In this document: one piece after another, positions 25,075-34,733 of the stretch
Position numbering within the stretch: the first letter of the stretch is position 1
How the letters are laid out: each line of letters starts with the position of its first letter
Source: JAZLEZ01 sp045615505
Lineage (GTDB): Bacteria > Spirochaetota > Spirochaetia > Sphaerochaetales > Sphaerochaetaceae
Reading direction: 5' to 3'
Length of the DNA stretch: 64,000 bases
NCBI GenBank assembly: GCA_045615505.1
Contig: JAZLEZ010000008.1
Span: 1 to 64,000 of the forward strand
Made by a program: the position numbers and the translations under genes
Notes under the pieces: model-generated
The model's input: the letters and a program-made list of their open reading frames with translations, nothing else
Told to the model about the DNA's origin: nothing
The model's database searches: none

Positions 25075-26832
25075 TTATTTAATTGTCTTTGAAAGAGCTT
25101 CTTCTTTGATATCTTTTATGAAATCCTCAAGCTTCATTGCACCCAGATCTCCGGCAGTACGATGTCTGGGAGATATGGTATTGTTTTCAATATCCTTATC
25201 ACCGACGATAATCATATAAGGAATCTTCTTCAGCTGAGCTTCACGGATTTTCTTTCCGATTTTCTCGTTTCTGCCGTCAACTGATACCCTGAAACCGTTT
25301 GCCTCTATCTGTGCTTTGATTGAATCGGCATAATCCGCAGCACGGTCAGTGACCGGAAGAATTATAACCTGTTCCGGAGCAAGCCAAAGAGGGAACGCTC
25401 CTGCGAAATGTTCGGTAATGATTCCGAAAAATCTTTCTATTGAACCGTAAACAACACGATGAATCATAACCGGTGTCTGTCTGTTTCCGTCACTGTCTAT
25501 GTATTCAAGGTCAAATCTTCCCGGAAGCTGATAGTCAAGCTGAATTGTTCCGCACTGCCATACACGCCCCAGACAGTCTGTCACATGGAAGTCAAGTTTA
25601 GGTCCATAGAAAGCACCGTCTCCGGCATTAACCTCATAAGTTTTTCCGATAGAAGTAATTGCATCAGCCAGAGCGTTCTCGGCCTTTTCCCAATCTCCTC
25701 TTGTTCCGATATGATCTTCAGGCATAGTTGAAAGAACAATCTTATAAGGAAGATTGAATACGCTGTACATCTCGTCAAGAAGCTTTGTGATTCTTACAAC
25801 TTCGCTCTGAATCTGTTCTTTTGCAAGCAGGATATGAGCATCATCCTGAGTAAATGCACGCACACGGAACATTCCGTGAAGAGAACCGCTGGCCTCATGT
25901 CTGTGGACATTTCCCAATTCACCGTATCTCAAAGGTAATTCTCTGTAGCTGTGAGGCTCAAGAGAGTAAACCAGTATTGAACCCGGACAGTTCATAGGTT
26001 TGATGGCGTAATCTTCTTTTTCTATTACGGTTGTGTACATATTTTCTTTGTAGTGATCCCAGTGTCCTGAAGTCTCCCAAAGAGTTCTTTTCATAATCTG
26101 GGGAGTCTGGATTTCAAGATAATCCCACTTCTTGTGTTCCTGTCTCCAAAAGTTGATAAGCTCATTTTTTACAATCATTCCGTTATGAAGATAGAAAGGG
26201 AATCCCGGAGCTTCATCTCTGAATGCAAACAAACCCAAATCTCTGCCGATTTTTCTGTGATCACGGCGTTTGGCTTCTTCAATTCTCTCTATATAAGCAT
26301 CAAGCTCTTCTTTGCTCTGAAATGCAATTCCGTAAATTCTCTGAAGAGTTTCTCTGTTGGAATCACCTCTCCAATATGCAGCGTTACAGGATAAAAGCTT
26401 GAAGGCATTTTGCTTTACTCTGCCTGTATTATCCAGATGAGGTCCTGCACAAAGATCCGTAAATTCTCCCTGTGAATAGAAAGAAATAGGAACGCCTTCG
26501 GGAAGGTCATTGATAAGTTCAACCTTAAACGGTTCCTCTCTGTCTTCCATATACTTGATGGCTTCTTTTCTGGGAAGTTCAAAGCGTTCTATTGCAAGTT
26601 TTTCCTTGCAAATCTTTTTCATTTCTTCTTCGATTTTTTCAATATGCTCAGGTGTAAATGCAAACGGTGCAAGAGTATCATAGTACCAGCCTTCTGCAAT
26701 TGAAGGTCCTATTGCCAGCTTGATTTCAGGCCAAAGTCTCTTGATAGCCTGAGCCATAATGTGTGAACAAGTATGCCAATACGTATGGCGGTACTCGTCG
26801 TTTTCAAATGTGTATCTGTTACCTTCAGACAT
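25075..26832 (-). CDS. thrS: Threonyl-tRNA synthetase lacking the TGS domain
   Basis: Class II synthetase that charges tRNA-Thr. It starts directly in the editing domain (HTCSH about residue 20, later CAGPH), followed by catalytic core motifs: RHEASGSLHGMFRVR (motif 2, about 315), the zinc ligands in KPMNCPG and QCGTIQLDYQ, motif 3 near GSIERF, and an anticodon-binding domain. 585 aa rather than about 640 because the N-terminal TGS domain is absent. AGGAGA precedes the ATG. Confidence 0.95.
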   Translation of the reverse strand: MSEGNRYTFENDEYRHTYWHTCSHIMAQAIKRLWPEIKLAIGPSIAEGWYYDTLAPFAFTPEHIEKIEEEMKKICKEKLAIERFELPRKEAIKYMEDREEPFKVELINDLPEGVPISFYSQGEFTDLCAGPHLDNTGRVKQNAFKLLSCNAAYWRGDSNRETLQRIYGIAFQSKEELDAYIERIEEAKRRDHRKIGRDLGLFAFRDEAPGFPFYLHNGMIVKNELINFWRQEHKKWDYLEIQTPQIMKRTLWETSGHWDHYKENMYTTVIEKEDYAIKPMNCPGSILVYSLEPHSYRELPLRYGELGNVHRHEASGSLHGMFRVRAFTQDDAHILLAKEQIQSEVVRITKLLDEMYSVFNLPYKIVLSTMPEDHIGTRGDWEKAENALADAITSIGKTYEVNAGDGAFYGPKLDFHVTDCLGRVWQCGTIQLDYQLPGRFDLEYIDSDGNRQTPVMIHRVVYGSIERFFGIITEHFAGAFPLWLAPEQVIILPVTDRAADYADSIKAQIEANGFRVSVDGRNEKIGKKIREAQLKKIPYMIIVGDKDIENNTISPRHRTAGDLGAMKLEDFIKDIKEEALSKTIK

Positions 26833-26880
26833 TTTTTTCTCCTCTTACGTAAAGGTTTTACTATTCTATATTTTAAAGGA

Positions 26881-26913
26881 TAAAAAATAAAGGCGTCCCT
26901 TCCGGAACGCCTT
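26881..26913 (-). terminator. Terminator of the hydrogenase operon
   Basis: Minus strand AAGGCGT ... ACGCCTT stem with further pairing in the loop, then TTATTTTTT. It lies between hydA and the thrS start. Confidence 0.85.
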
Positions 26914-26930
26914 AAAGTATCTCAGATGCA

Positions 26931-28697
26931 TCAGCCCTTGAAAGGAACCTTTGCACTGTAACTTGTATGAAGAAGCTCGTGAGCCTTATGTGAGTTCGGC
27001 TTTTCGAGGAACTTGTCATACAGATCCTTAATCTGAGGATTATTGTGTGACTGTCTGACCTGCTGTCTTTCATCTTCAGAATAAAGAGCATTTGCTCTCT
27101 TCTGCTTGTATGTATCAACAATATCAAGACCTTCATTAGGAAGGAAACACTCACGGACATAAGGCTGACCGCCACCGGCTACACAACCGCCCGGGCACCC
27201 CATGATTTCGATGAATGTATACTTGCTCTTGCCTTCACGGATCTGGTCCATAAGAACCTTAGCATTCTTCATTCCTGAAGCAACTGCAACTGAAATCTCA
27301 TTGCCGTTGATGTTAAGTGTAGCTTCCTTGATTCCGTCAAAACCGCGGACTGCTTCAAACTTAATTGCTTCATGTTCTTTTCCTGTAAGTGCAAAGTATG
27401 CTGTTCTGAGAGCAGCTTCCATAACACCACCGGTTACACCGAAGATTACTGCAGCACCTGTGTAATCACCGACAATATCCATATCAAACTGCTCATCAGG
27501 GAGCTTTGTAAACTGGATACCGCTTCTCTTAATCAGGCGACCGAGTTCTCTTGTTGTAAGAACTGCATCAACATCCTTAAGACCGTTTGTTACAAGCTGT
27601 TCTCTATCCTTCTCGTACTTCTTTGCAGTACAAGGCATAATAGAAACAACGAACATATCCTTAGGATCTACACCGATTTTCTCTGCATAGTAGTGTTTGA
27701 GGATTGCACCCTGCATTTCATGAGGGCTCTTGCAGCTTGAAAGATGATCAAGCTGATCTCCGTAGTAGTATTCTGCATAGTTGATCCAACCGGGTGAACA
27801 GGATGTAATCATAGGAAGAACGCCCTTGTTCTTTATTCTGTCAAGAAGTTCATTTGCTTCTTCCATAATTGTAAGGTCAGCTGCAAAGTTTGTATCAAAG
27901 ACCTTCTTGAAACCAAGACGTCTGAGCGCTGCAACCATCTTACCTGTCACAGGTGTACCTACCGGCATACCGAACTCTTCACCAAGAGCTGCTCTTACTG
28001 CAGGAGCTGTCTGAACAACAACATACTTACCGGCCTTGAAAGCCTCATCGACTTTGTCGATTTCGGAATTTTCCATAAGAGCACCTGTAGGACAGACGCT
28101 AACACACTGACCGCACTGGATACAAGGTGAATCTGCAAAGCTTCTGTTTTCTGCAGGAGCTACGATTGTCTTGAAACCACGGCCTTCAAAACCAAGAATT
28201 CCGTTTCCGTGTGCGTTGGCACAACGTGCAATACAGCGTCCGCAGAGAATACACTTGGAAGTATCTCTTACGATTGCCGGAGCAACTCTGTCCAATGTAA
28301 CAGGAGTCTTTGCTCCTTCGTACATGTTTTCTCTTGCACCTGTAAGGCGTGCAACATGGAGAAGTTCACATTTCTCGTTCTTGTCACATTCCTGACAGTT
28401 TCTGTTATGGTTTGAAAGAAGAAGTTCAACTGAAGCTCTTCTTGCAGCAACTGCCTTAGGTGAAGAAATTCTGATTTCCATACCTTCTGCTACAGGATAT
28501 ACACATGAAGCTACCAAACCTCTGGCACCTGTTGCCTCAACAAGACAAACACGGCATGAACCACGGTTACATTCACCATGGTTGTATGTGCAAAGTGACG
28601 GAATTTCATATCCGCACTGTCTTGCAGCTTCAAGGATTGTAAGACCTGCTTCTACCTGATAAGGAACACCTTCAATTTTGATATTAACTAATGCCAT
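26931..28697 (-). CDS. hydA: [FeFe]-hydrogenase catalytic subunit
   Basis: Produces or consumes H2. From the N-terminus: a [2Fe-2S] domain (CGYEIPSLC, CRVCLVE), a His/Cys-ligated [4Fe-4S] site (HNRNCQECDKNEKC), two [4Fe-4S] sets (CILCGRCIARC, CIQCGQCVSVCP) and the H-cluster domain with TSCSPGW, MPCTAKKYE and EIMGCPGGC. All H-cluster cysteines are present. 588 aa matches the HndD/HydA type of multimeric NAD(P)-linked enzymes. Third gene of hydCBA; 18 bases after hydB. The maturases HydE, HydF and HydG are not in this window. Confidence 0.95.
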   Translation of the reverse strand: MALVNIKIEGVPYQVEAGLTILEAARQCGYEIPSLCTYNHGECNRGSCRVCLVEATGARGLVASCVYPVAEGMEIRISSPKAVAARRASVELLLSNHNRNCQECDKNEKCELLHVARLTGARENMYEGAKTPVTLDRVAPAIVRDTSKCILCGRCIARCANAHGNGILGFEGRGFKTIVAPAENRSFADSPCIQCGQCVSVCPTGALMENSEIDKVDEAFKAGKYVVVQTAPAVRAALGEEFGMPVGTPVTGKMVAALRRLGFKKVFDTNFAADLTIMEEANELLDRIKNKGVLPMITSCSPGWINYAEYYYGDQLDHLSSCKSPHEMQGAILKHYYAEKIGVDPKDMFVVSIMPCTAKKYEKDREQLVTNGLKDVDAVLTTRELGRLIKRSGIQFTKLPDEQFDMDIVGDYTGAAVIFGVTGGVMEAALRTAYFALTGKEHEAIKFEAVRGFDGIKEATLNINGNEISVAVASGMKNAKVLMDQIREGKSKYTFIEIMGCPGGCVAGGGQPYVRECFLPNEGLDIVDTYKQKRANALYSEDERQQVRQSHNNPQIKDLYDKFLEKPNSHKAHELLHTSYSAKVPFKG

Positions 28698-28715
28698 AAT
28701 TCTCGTCCTCCCTTA

Positions 28716-30578
28716 TCATTTCTTGTCAATTGCGCCGAACTTACATGTGCTCTGACACATACCGCACTTGATACACTTATCCTGATCAATCTTGAACGGG
28801 CTCTTGATTACACCGCTGATTGCACCTACAGGACAGTTGCGTGAACATGCGCTGCAACCCTTACACTTAGCCGGATCAATTTCATATCTCATGAGTTTCT
28901 TACAGACCTTAGCAGGACACTTCTTGTCAACAATATGAGCAATGTATTCATCTCTGAAGTTTGCAATTGTTGAAAGAATAGGGTTTGCAGCTGTCTGACC
29001 GAGAGCACAAAGTGAACCGGCCTTAATTGTAGCAGCCAGCTCCTCAAGCTTTGAAAGGTCTTCCATTGTTCCCTTTCCTTCCGTAATCTTTGTAAGGATT
29101 TCGAGAAGTCTCTTTGTACCTACACGGCAAGGAGAACACTTTCCGCATGATTCGTCGCAGATGAATTCCATATAGAACTTTGCAACATCAACCATACAGT
29201 TGTCTTCATCCATAACGATTGCGCCGCCTGAACCCATCATTGAGCCACGGGCTACAAGGTTATCAAAGTCAATTTCCGCATCAAGATCTTTTTCAGTAAG
29301 ACATCCGCCTGAAGGACCGCCCGTCTGAATGGCCTTGAATTTTTTACCGTTGGGAATTCCACCTCCGATATCGTAAATCAGTTCTCTGAGAGTCGTTCCC
29401 ATAGGAACTTCTACAAGACCTACATTGTTGATCTTTCCGCCGAGGGCAAATACCTTTGTTCCCTTGGACTTTTCCGTTCCGCAGGAAGCAAACTGTGCAG
29501 CACCGTTTCTGAGGATATAAGGAACCATTGAGAGAGTTTCTACATTGTTGACAATTGTAGGACAATCCCAAAGACCTTTAACTGCTGGGAAAGGTGGTCT
29601 TGGTCTAGGCATACCGCGCATACCCTGAATTGAGTTGAGCAATGCAGTTTCCTCACCGCAGACAAATGCACCGGCACCCGGTCTGATGTGACAGCGGAAT
29701 GAAAAGCCTGTTCCGAGGATGTTGTCTCCGAGAAGCCCCATTTCCTCAGCCTGCTTAATACCGATTTCAAGTCTGTGAATTGCGATAGGATATTCAGCTC
29801 TGACATAGAAGTATCCGTTCTGTGCACCGATTGCATAACCGGCAATTACCATACCTTCAATAACTGCAAGAGGGTTTCCTTCAAGGATTGATCTATCCAT
29901 GAATGCACCCGGGTCACCTTCATCACCGTTACAGACAACATACTTTGTTCCATCCGGCTGATCCTTTGCAAACTGCCATTTTCTTCCGGTAGGGAATCCT
30001 GCACCGCCACGGCCTCTGAGACCTGATGCAAGAACTTCATTGATTACATCCTGTCTATCCATCTGAAGAGCTTTTGCAAGACCTGCAAATGCACCTGAAC
30101 CAAGAGCTTCGTTGATATCTTCAGGATTGATTCTTCCACACTGTTCAAGAGCGATTCTGCGCTGCTTTTTGTAGAAGTTGATATCATCCTGTTTTACAAC
30201 CTTTTTCTGTGTTGCAGGATCAACATAAAGAAGTCTTTCAACAACTTCGTTGCCGATAAGATCTTTTTCCACAATCTCTTCTACATCTGCAAGTGCTACA
30301 CCCTTGTAAAGAGTATCTTCAGGATAAATCTTTACGAAAGGACCCTGTGAACAGAATCCGAAACAACCTACCTGATTGACTGTGATTTTATCTGAAAGAC
30401 CCTTTTCCTTTACAAGTGTTTCAAATTTTTCTCTGATTTCTTTTGAATTGGATGAGAGACATCCTGTTCCTCCGCAAAGAACAACAGCTCTCTTGCCTGA
30501 TGTTCCTGAGAACTTTGCTGCAAGGCATGCACTGCATTCCTGCTGTTTTGTCTTCAATTCTTCAAAGTTCTTAATCAT
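28716..30578 (-). CDS. hydB: NAD-binding flavoprotein subunit of [FeFe]-hydrogenase (NuoF-like)
   Basis: Links H2 to NAD(H), probably with flavin-based bifurcation. N-terminal thioredoxin-like [2Fe-2S] domain (about residues 33-110), then the FMN/NAD domain (GLRGRGGAGFPTGRKW, CNGDEGDPGAFMDR, GAGAFVCGEETAL), the [4Fe-4S] motif CGKCSPCRVG with a downstream Cys, and two ferredoxin [4Fe-4S] motifs at the C-terminus (CKGCSACSRNCP, CIKCGMCQSTC). 620 aa. Start overlaps hydC by four bases. Confidence 0.95.
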   Translation of the reverse strand: MIKNFEELKTKQQECSACLAAKFSGTSGKRAVVLCGGTGCLSSNSKEIREKFETLVKEKGLSDKITVNQVGCFGFCSQGPFVKIYPEDTLYKGVALADVEEIVEKDLIGNEVVERLLYVDPATQKKVVKQDDINFYKKQRRIALEQCGRINPEDINEALGSGAFAGLAKALQMDRQDVINEVLASGLRGRGGAGFPTGRKWQFAKDQPDGTKYVVCNGDEGDPGAFMDRSILEGNPLAVIEGMVIAGYAIGAQNGYFYVRAEYPIAIHRLEIGIKQAEEMGLLGDNILGTGFSFRCHIRPGAGAFVCGEETALLNSIQGMRGMPRPRPPFPAVKGLWDCPTIVNNVETLSMVPYILRNGAAQFASCGTEKSKGTKVFALGGKINNVGLVEVPMGTTLRELIYDIGGGIPNGKKFKAIQTGGPSGGCLTEKDLDAEIDFDNLVARGSMMGSGGAIVMDEDNCMVDVAKFYMEFICDESCGKCSPCRVGTKRLLEILTKITEGKGTMEDLSKLEELAATIKAGSLCALGQTAANPILSTIANFRDEYIAHIVDKKCPAKVCKKLMRYEIDPAKCKGCSACSRNCPVGAISGVIKSPFKIDQDKCIKCGMCQSTCKFGAIDKK

Positions 30579-31063
30579 TTGGCGCCTCCCTGTGCTTTGA
30601 GTTCCTCAATGATTTTAGGAACAGCGTTAACTGCAACTTTTGGATAAACCTTTCCGTTTACAGATACTGCCGGTGCAATACCACAAGCACCAAGACATCT
30701 GAGAGCATCAAGAGTAAACAATCCGTCAGGAGTTGTCTCTCCGGGTTTGATACCCAGAATCTCAGAGAACTTATCGATAACCTGTTGAGCACCCTTTACA
30801 TAACAGGCCGTACCCAGGCAGCAACCGATGACATACTTTCCCTTTGGATTGAGTGAGAAGAATGAATAGAAAGTTACGACACCGTAAATTTCCGCTACGC
30901 TTATTCCGGTGTTCTTGGAAACAAGTTCCTGAACCTCCAACGGAATATAGCCGTATTCTCTCTGGATGTCACTCAGAATCATCATCAAAGGAGTATTCTC
31001 ATTAACGTATCTTTTGCAGATTTCGTTAATTTTAGCTACTGCTACTTCGCTTAAATGAGCCAT
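30575..31063 (-). CDS. hydC: NuoE-like [2Fe-2S] subunit of [FeFe]-hydrogenase
   Basis: Thioredoxin-fold electron carrier subunit, 162 aa. The cluster cysteines are in CLGTACYVKGA (about residues 86-91) and CLGACGIAP (about 127-131). I chose the ATG at 31063 with GGAGG upstream; the frame is open further but begins in the promoter. First gene of the operon. Confidence 0.94.
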   Translation of the reverse strand: MAHLSEVAVAKINEICKRYVNENTPLMMILSDIQREYGYIPLEVQELVSKNTGISVAEIYGVVTFYSFFSLNPKGKYVIGCCLGTACYVKGAQQVIDKFSEILGIKPGETTPDGLFTLDALRCLGACGIAPAVSVNGKVYPKVAVNAVPKIIEELKAQGGAK

Positions 31064-31103
31064 TAATAACCTCCAAATATAGTTTTCAAATAACAGTATT
31101 TTT

Positions 31104-31132
31104 ATCATACTTTCAATATCGATAAAACGCAA
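31104..31132 (-). promoter_or_regulatory. Promoter of hydCBA
   Basis: Minus strand TTGCGT (31132-31127), 17 bases, TATGAT (31109-31104), about 40 bases before the hydC ATG. Both boxes match four or five of six consensus bases with ideal spacing. Confidence 0.65.
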
Positions 31133-31225
31133 CCTCAATACCTTCAAAATCCGCGATTAAGTGTACATAAACACATAAATTATCGTTTCTGTAACGAAAA
31201 ATGGAATTATATGGCGGAGGAATAT

Positions 31226-32188
31226 ATGAAAACCAAACCTGTTTTAATGATAATCCTGCTTCTAAACCTGATGTTGTCAGTATCCTGCGATTTTCCTTTT
31301 TCCGATTCCGGGAAAAAAAACGGGCAAGACAGAACATTTACAGTTGTAACATGGAATGTTCAGAACATCTTCAATGCTGTCGATGACGGAAATGAATATG
31401 AAGAATACCGTACGGAATCCGGTTGGAATGAACGCAATTACAAGGCAAGGCTGGACAATCTTGCTACTGTATTTTCATATTTTGAGGCAGATACCGTCGT
31501 ACTAAACGAAATTGAAAACTCTTCCGTAGTTCAAGACATCATAACAAAACTGAACGATTATCCTTACTGCTGTACGGCCGCAGAACCGCACGGTGCCATT
31601 AACACGGCTGTTATCAGCAAATATCCTATAGTCAGTTCATCTGTCCATTCCGTAACAGGAACACGCCCGATTCTTCAGGCAGACATTGAAACACCCAACG
31701 GACCTGTCAGGATTTTTGCAGTACATGGAAAGTCCAAAAGAGATTCGGAAGCATCTTCACGCCAAAAAAGATTGTCTATGGGACAGACTCTTGCAATGGT
31801 TTCCGAGCATAATGATGAATGTATGGTTATATTGGCAGGGGATTTCAATGAGGACATAGACGAGAACAACATCTTCTGTGATATAAGATTCGGAATTTCA
31901 GATGCTCCGATTAAGATAAGCTCTTCCTACGGTTCATCCTTTTGGTATGAACCTTTTGCAGATCCGGAAATGGACTTCAAATGTGACGGAACTTATTATT
32001 ACAACAGTACATGGTCACACTATGACCACATAATCTGTTCTTTTTCTCCGAATTGGTCAATCAATGATGCAGAAATAATCTACAGGGGTATTCTGCTCAC
32101 ATCTGACGGTAAACCCAACAGCTTCAGCAGAACATTATTGACCGGAGTATCCGATCACTTGCCTGTTTTACTGCGTTTTGATTATTGA
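31226..32188 (+). CDS. Lipoprotein of the endonuclease/exonuclease/phosphatase fold
   Basis: Starts at ATG 31226 behind GGAGG. Lipobox S-V-S-C near residue 21. The EEP metal-phosphoesterase motifs are in order: TWNVQNIF (about 46), LNEIEN (catalytic Glu, about 98), VHGKSK (about 166), GDFNED (about 207) and SDHLPV near the C-terminus (catalytic Asp-His). So it should cleave phosphodiesters (DNA, or lipid head groups) at the cell surface or in the periplasm; the substrate is not evident. 320 aa, single gene between two minus-strand operons. Confidence 0.85.
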   Translation: MKTKPVLMIILLLNLMLSVSCDFPFSDSGKKNGQDRTFTVVTWNVQNIFNAVDDGNEYEEYRTESGWNERNYKARLDNLATVFSYFEADTVVLNEIENSSVVQDIITKLNDYPYCCTAAEPHGAINTAVISKYPIVSSSVHSVTGTRPILQADIETPNGPVRIFAVHGKSKRDSEASSRQKRLSMGQTLAMVSEHNDECMVILAGDFNEDIDENNIFCDIRFGISDAPIKISSSYGSSFWYEPFADPEMDFKCDGTYYYNSTWSHYDHIICSFSPNWSINDAEIIYRGILLTSDGKPNSFSRTLLTGVSDHLPVLLRFDY

Positions 32189-32200
32189 AAGTTGCTCCTC
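32185..32200. repeat. Dispersed repeat, copy D (single arm remnant)
   Basis: TTGAAAGTTGCTC overlaps the stop of the EEP lipoprotein gene and matches the right arm of copy C over 13 bases (9302-9314). No partner arm nearby. Confidence 0.45.
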
Positions 32201-32207
32201 TATTACA

Positions 32208-32822
32208 TCAATTCTTGCCGTGGATATGACGCATTTCCTCATAGAATTCCGTTACTTTGTTTATGCATTTTCCGCATCCTGTTCCGAAACCAGTAAGTTC
32301 TTTGAGCTGTTCAATAGTCGTAGCTTTATCGGAAACAACAAGCTCCTCAATCATCTGATCCGTAATACCCTTACACTCGCAAAGAATCTTTGCAACAGAA
32401 GACTTGTACGGATTGGGGAGGTTCCGCTCTGCCAGATAATTGTCAATAGCTGCACGCAAAGCCTTGTCTCCGAGAACCGAACAGTGAAATTTATGTTCAG
32501 GAAGTCCTCCGAGAGCCTTTGTGATTAAGTCCGGTGTTATATTGTAAGCATCCTTGAGAGACATTCCTTTTACCAATTCGCTCATCATGGAAGTTGAAGC
32601 TATTGCACTGGCACAACCGTATGTAAGCCATCTGATATCTGCAATCCTGTCATCTTTCACAATGATTCCTACTCTCATCTGATCTCCGCATGCAAGAGAA
32701 CCAACTTCACCATAAGCATCAGGTTCCCAGTTTTCATCCTTGTTCCAGATATTCCGCGGATTCATGAAATGTTCCTTAACTGTATCAGTATATACCCAAT
32801 CTGCCATAAAACTATTACTCAT
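32208..32822 (-). CDS. nifU: NifU-like Fe-S scaffold (IscU plus BFD-like [2Fe-2S] domain)
   Basis: Scaffold on which Fe-S clusters are built from sulfur delivered by the cysteine desulfurase next to it. IscU domain with the three cluster cysteines: ACGDQMR (about residue 44), TYGCASA (about 69) and KFHCSVLGD (about 112). A BFD-type [2Fe-2S] domain follows with CECKG (about 147) and the pair in TGCGKC near residue 185. The C-terminal Nfu domain of true NifU is absent, so it is a two-domain form. I prefer the ATG at 32822, eight bases after GAGG, to the one at 32828. Confidence 0.9.
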   Translation of the reverse strand: MSNSFMADWVYTDTVKEHFMNPRNIWNKDENWEPDAYGEVGSLACGDQMRVGIIVKDDRIADIRWLTYGCASAIASTSMMSELVKGMSLKDAYNITPDLITKALGGLPEHKFHCSVLGDKALRAAIDNYLAERNLPNPYKSSVAKILCECKGITDQMIEELVVSDKATTIEQLKELTGFGTGCGKCINKVTEFYEEMRHIHGKN

Positions 32823-32832
32823 AACCATAACC

Positions 32833-33990
32833 TCAACGCGTGGAAATTGCCCTTAACCTCCTGATGATAGGAGGAAGTACTTCCAAAACATATTTTACAT
32901 CATCCATCGAATTATAACGACCGAATGAAAAACGGATTGAACCATGGGCAAGCTCAACATCAACACCGGTTGCAAGAAGAACATAACTCGGTTCAAGAGA
33001 ACCTGTAGCACAGGCAGAACCGGTTGAAACCGCAATCCCGCTCATGTCAAGCATAAGAAGAATTGACTCCCCTTCAACATTCTCAAACGATACATCCAAA
33101 GTTCCGGGAAGACAATGCTCCTGACAACCGTTTATATGAACATGATCAATGGATTTTTCAATTCCTGTTCTCAGAGCCTCACGCATCTGCCAGAGCTTAT
33201 CATATTCCTGTCCAACTGTTTTTTCTGCAAGTTCTGCAGCAATTCCGAGACCGTATATTGCAGCAGTGTTGTAAGTTCCCGCGCGTCTGCCGTGCTCCTG
33301 TTCGCCACCATGAACAAAAGCTTCAAACGGACATCCGGATCCGGCATAAAGAACACCCACACCTTTGGGACCGTAGAACTTATGTCCGCTGCATGATAGA
33401 TAATCAAGATTCCATTTTTTGCAAGATACTTCAATTTTGCCGATAGCCTGAGTTGCATCAGTATGCATCAAAGCCCCTGCTTTGTGTGCCATCTTGCTGA
33501 TTGTTTCAATATCCTGAATGGTACCGGTTTCGTTATTTCCTGTCATAACAGAAACAAGAACAACATCTTCATCCAGAAGACCATCCAGCATTTTCAAATC
33601 CACCCGACCTTCTCTGTCCACCCTGACTTGGTCTATTTCAACACCCTGACTTCTGAGATGCTTTACAGTTTCCATAATTGACGGATGTTCAATTGTTGTT
33701 GTTACTATCCGCTTTCCTTTTCCCTGTTTGATAAGAGAATGTGCTATCTCAAAAACAGTATTATTGGACTCGGAAGCCCCGCTTGTAAAAGTAATCTCTT
33801 CAGGCTGACATTCAAGTAAGGACGCAACCTTGGTTCTGGCTTCGGCAACTAAAGCTGCTGCTCTTCTTCCGAAAGTATGCATACTGGATGCATTTCCGTA
33901 AACTCTTGCCTCTGCTTCGGCAACGCCTTTTATGACCTCTTCTGCCATCTGAGTCGTAGCATTGTTGTCAAGATAAACTATTCTGCTCAT
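32833..33990 (-). CDS. nifS: Cysteine desulfurase (NifS/IscS)
   Basis: PLP enzyme that takes sulfur from cysteine for Fe-S assembly. Visible: YLDNNATTQ at the start, the PLP lysine in SGHKFYGPKG (about 202), the TGNNETGT segment (about 150) and the active Cys loop STGSACATGSLEPS (about 322-326), a group I arrangement. 385 aa. Start overlaps the surE stop (ATGA); nifU follows. The pair would supply the many Fe-S sites of HydABC. Confidence 0.95.
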   Translation of the reverse strand: MSRIVYLDNNATTQMAEEVIKGVAEAEARVYGNASSMHTFGRRAAALVAEARTKVASLLECQPEEITFTSGASESNNTVFEIAHSLIKQGKGKRIVTTTIEHPSIMETVKHLRSQGVEIDQVRVDREGRVDLKMLDGLLDEDVVLVSVMTGNNETGTIQDIETISKMAHKAGALMHTDATQAIGKIEVSCKKWNLDYLSCSGHKFYGPKGVGVLYAGSGCPFEAFVHGGEQEHGRRAGTYNTAAIYGLGIAAELAEKTVGQEYDKLWQMREALRTGIEKSIDHVHINGCQEHCLPGTLDVSFENVEGESILLMLDMSGIAVSTGSACATGSLEPSYVLLATGVDVELAHGSIRFSFGRYNSMDDVKYVLEVLPPIIRRLRAISTR

Positions 33991-34730
33991 TTCAGTTTTT
34001 CCATCTTCCTTTTCATATCCTCGTCAACGGGTTGAAGCACCCGCAAAGGAGATACGGCAATGATGTGCTTTTTTGCCGTAAGATCAAAGTCCGAACCCTC
34101 AGAATATTTCAGAACACCTTCCGGATACGCAGAACCTTTGAAGTTGTATGTTCCTGCAGGACCCTCAGTCAAAATATGATCATAGTATTCAACATAGTCA
34201 ACATCGCACAGCTCCCATTTCTGGTTTGAGCCTACGGGAACATTGATATTTATAAATGAACCGGGATTAATCAGAGATACAAAATCCTCAAGATGATCAA
34301 CCATAAACCTGACGGCATCTTCATAAGGGACGATTACACCCTCTCCGTCCTGAGCACTGAGAGCAATTGACGGAATATCCCTCAAAGTGCCTTCTGTGGC
34401 AGAACCTACAGTACCGGAATAGAGAAGGTCATAACCTATGTTGTATCCGTTGTTTACACCGGAAATGATTACATCAGGTTTTTTCAACGGGAAATTACCC
34501 AACAGAAAAAACATTACGCAGTCTGCAGGAGAACCCTGACACACATAATGGCGTTCGCAGACTTTTGTAAAACTTACAGAGGTTTTCAATGAAATGGAAT
34601 GTGAAAAGCCGCTCCTCTGTTTTTCGGGAGCGCATACCCAAACCTCGTGACCAGCATTGCTCAAAGCATCATCAAGCAACTGAATTCCTTCAGCTCCGTA
34701 ACCGTCGTCATTCGTAAGAAGAATTTGCAT
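33987..34730 (-). CDS. surE: 5'/3'-nucleotidase SurE
   Basis: Stationary-phase survival phosphatase acting on nucleoside monophosphates. N-terminal metal motif LLTNDDGYGAEGI (Asp-Asp at 8-9), SGFSHSISL (about 41), the SGVNNGYNIG metal Asn (about 90) and SGTVGSATEG (about 105). 247 aa. Three bases after the GHMP-like gene and coupled to nifS. Confidence 0.95.
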   Translation of the reverse strand: MQILLTNDDGYGAEGIQLLDDALSNAGHEVWVCAPEKQRSGFSHSISLKTSVSFTKVCERHYVCQGSPADCVMFFLLGNFPLKKPDVIISGVNNGYNIGYDLLYSGTVGSATEGTLRDIPSIALSAQDGEGVIVPYEDAVRFMVDHLEDFVSLINPGSFININVPVGSNQKWELCDVDYVEYYDHILTEGPAGTYNFKGSAYPEGVLKYSEGSDFDLTAKKHIIAVSPLRVLQPVDEDMKRKMEKLK

Positions 34731-34733
34731 ACC

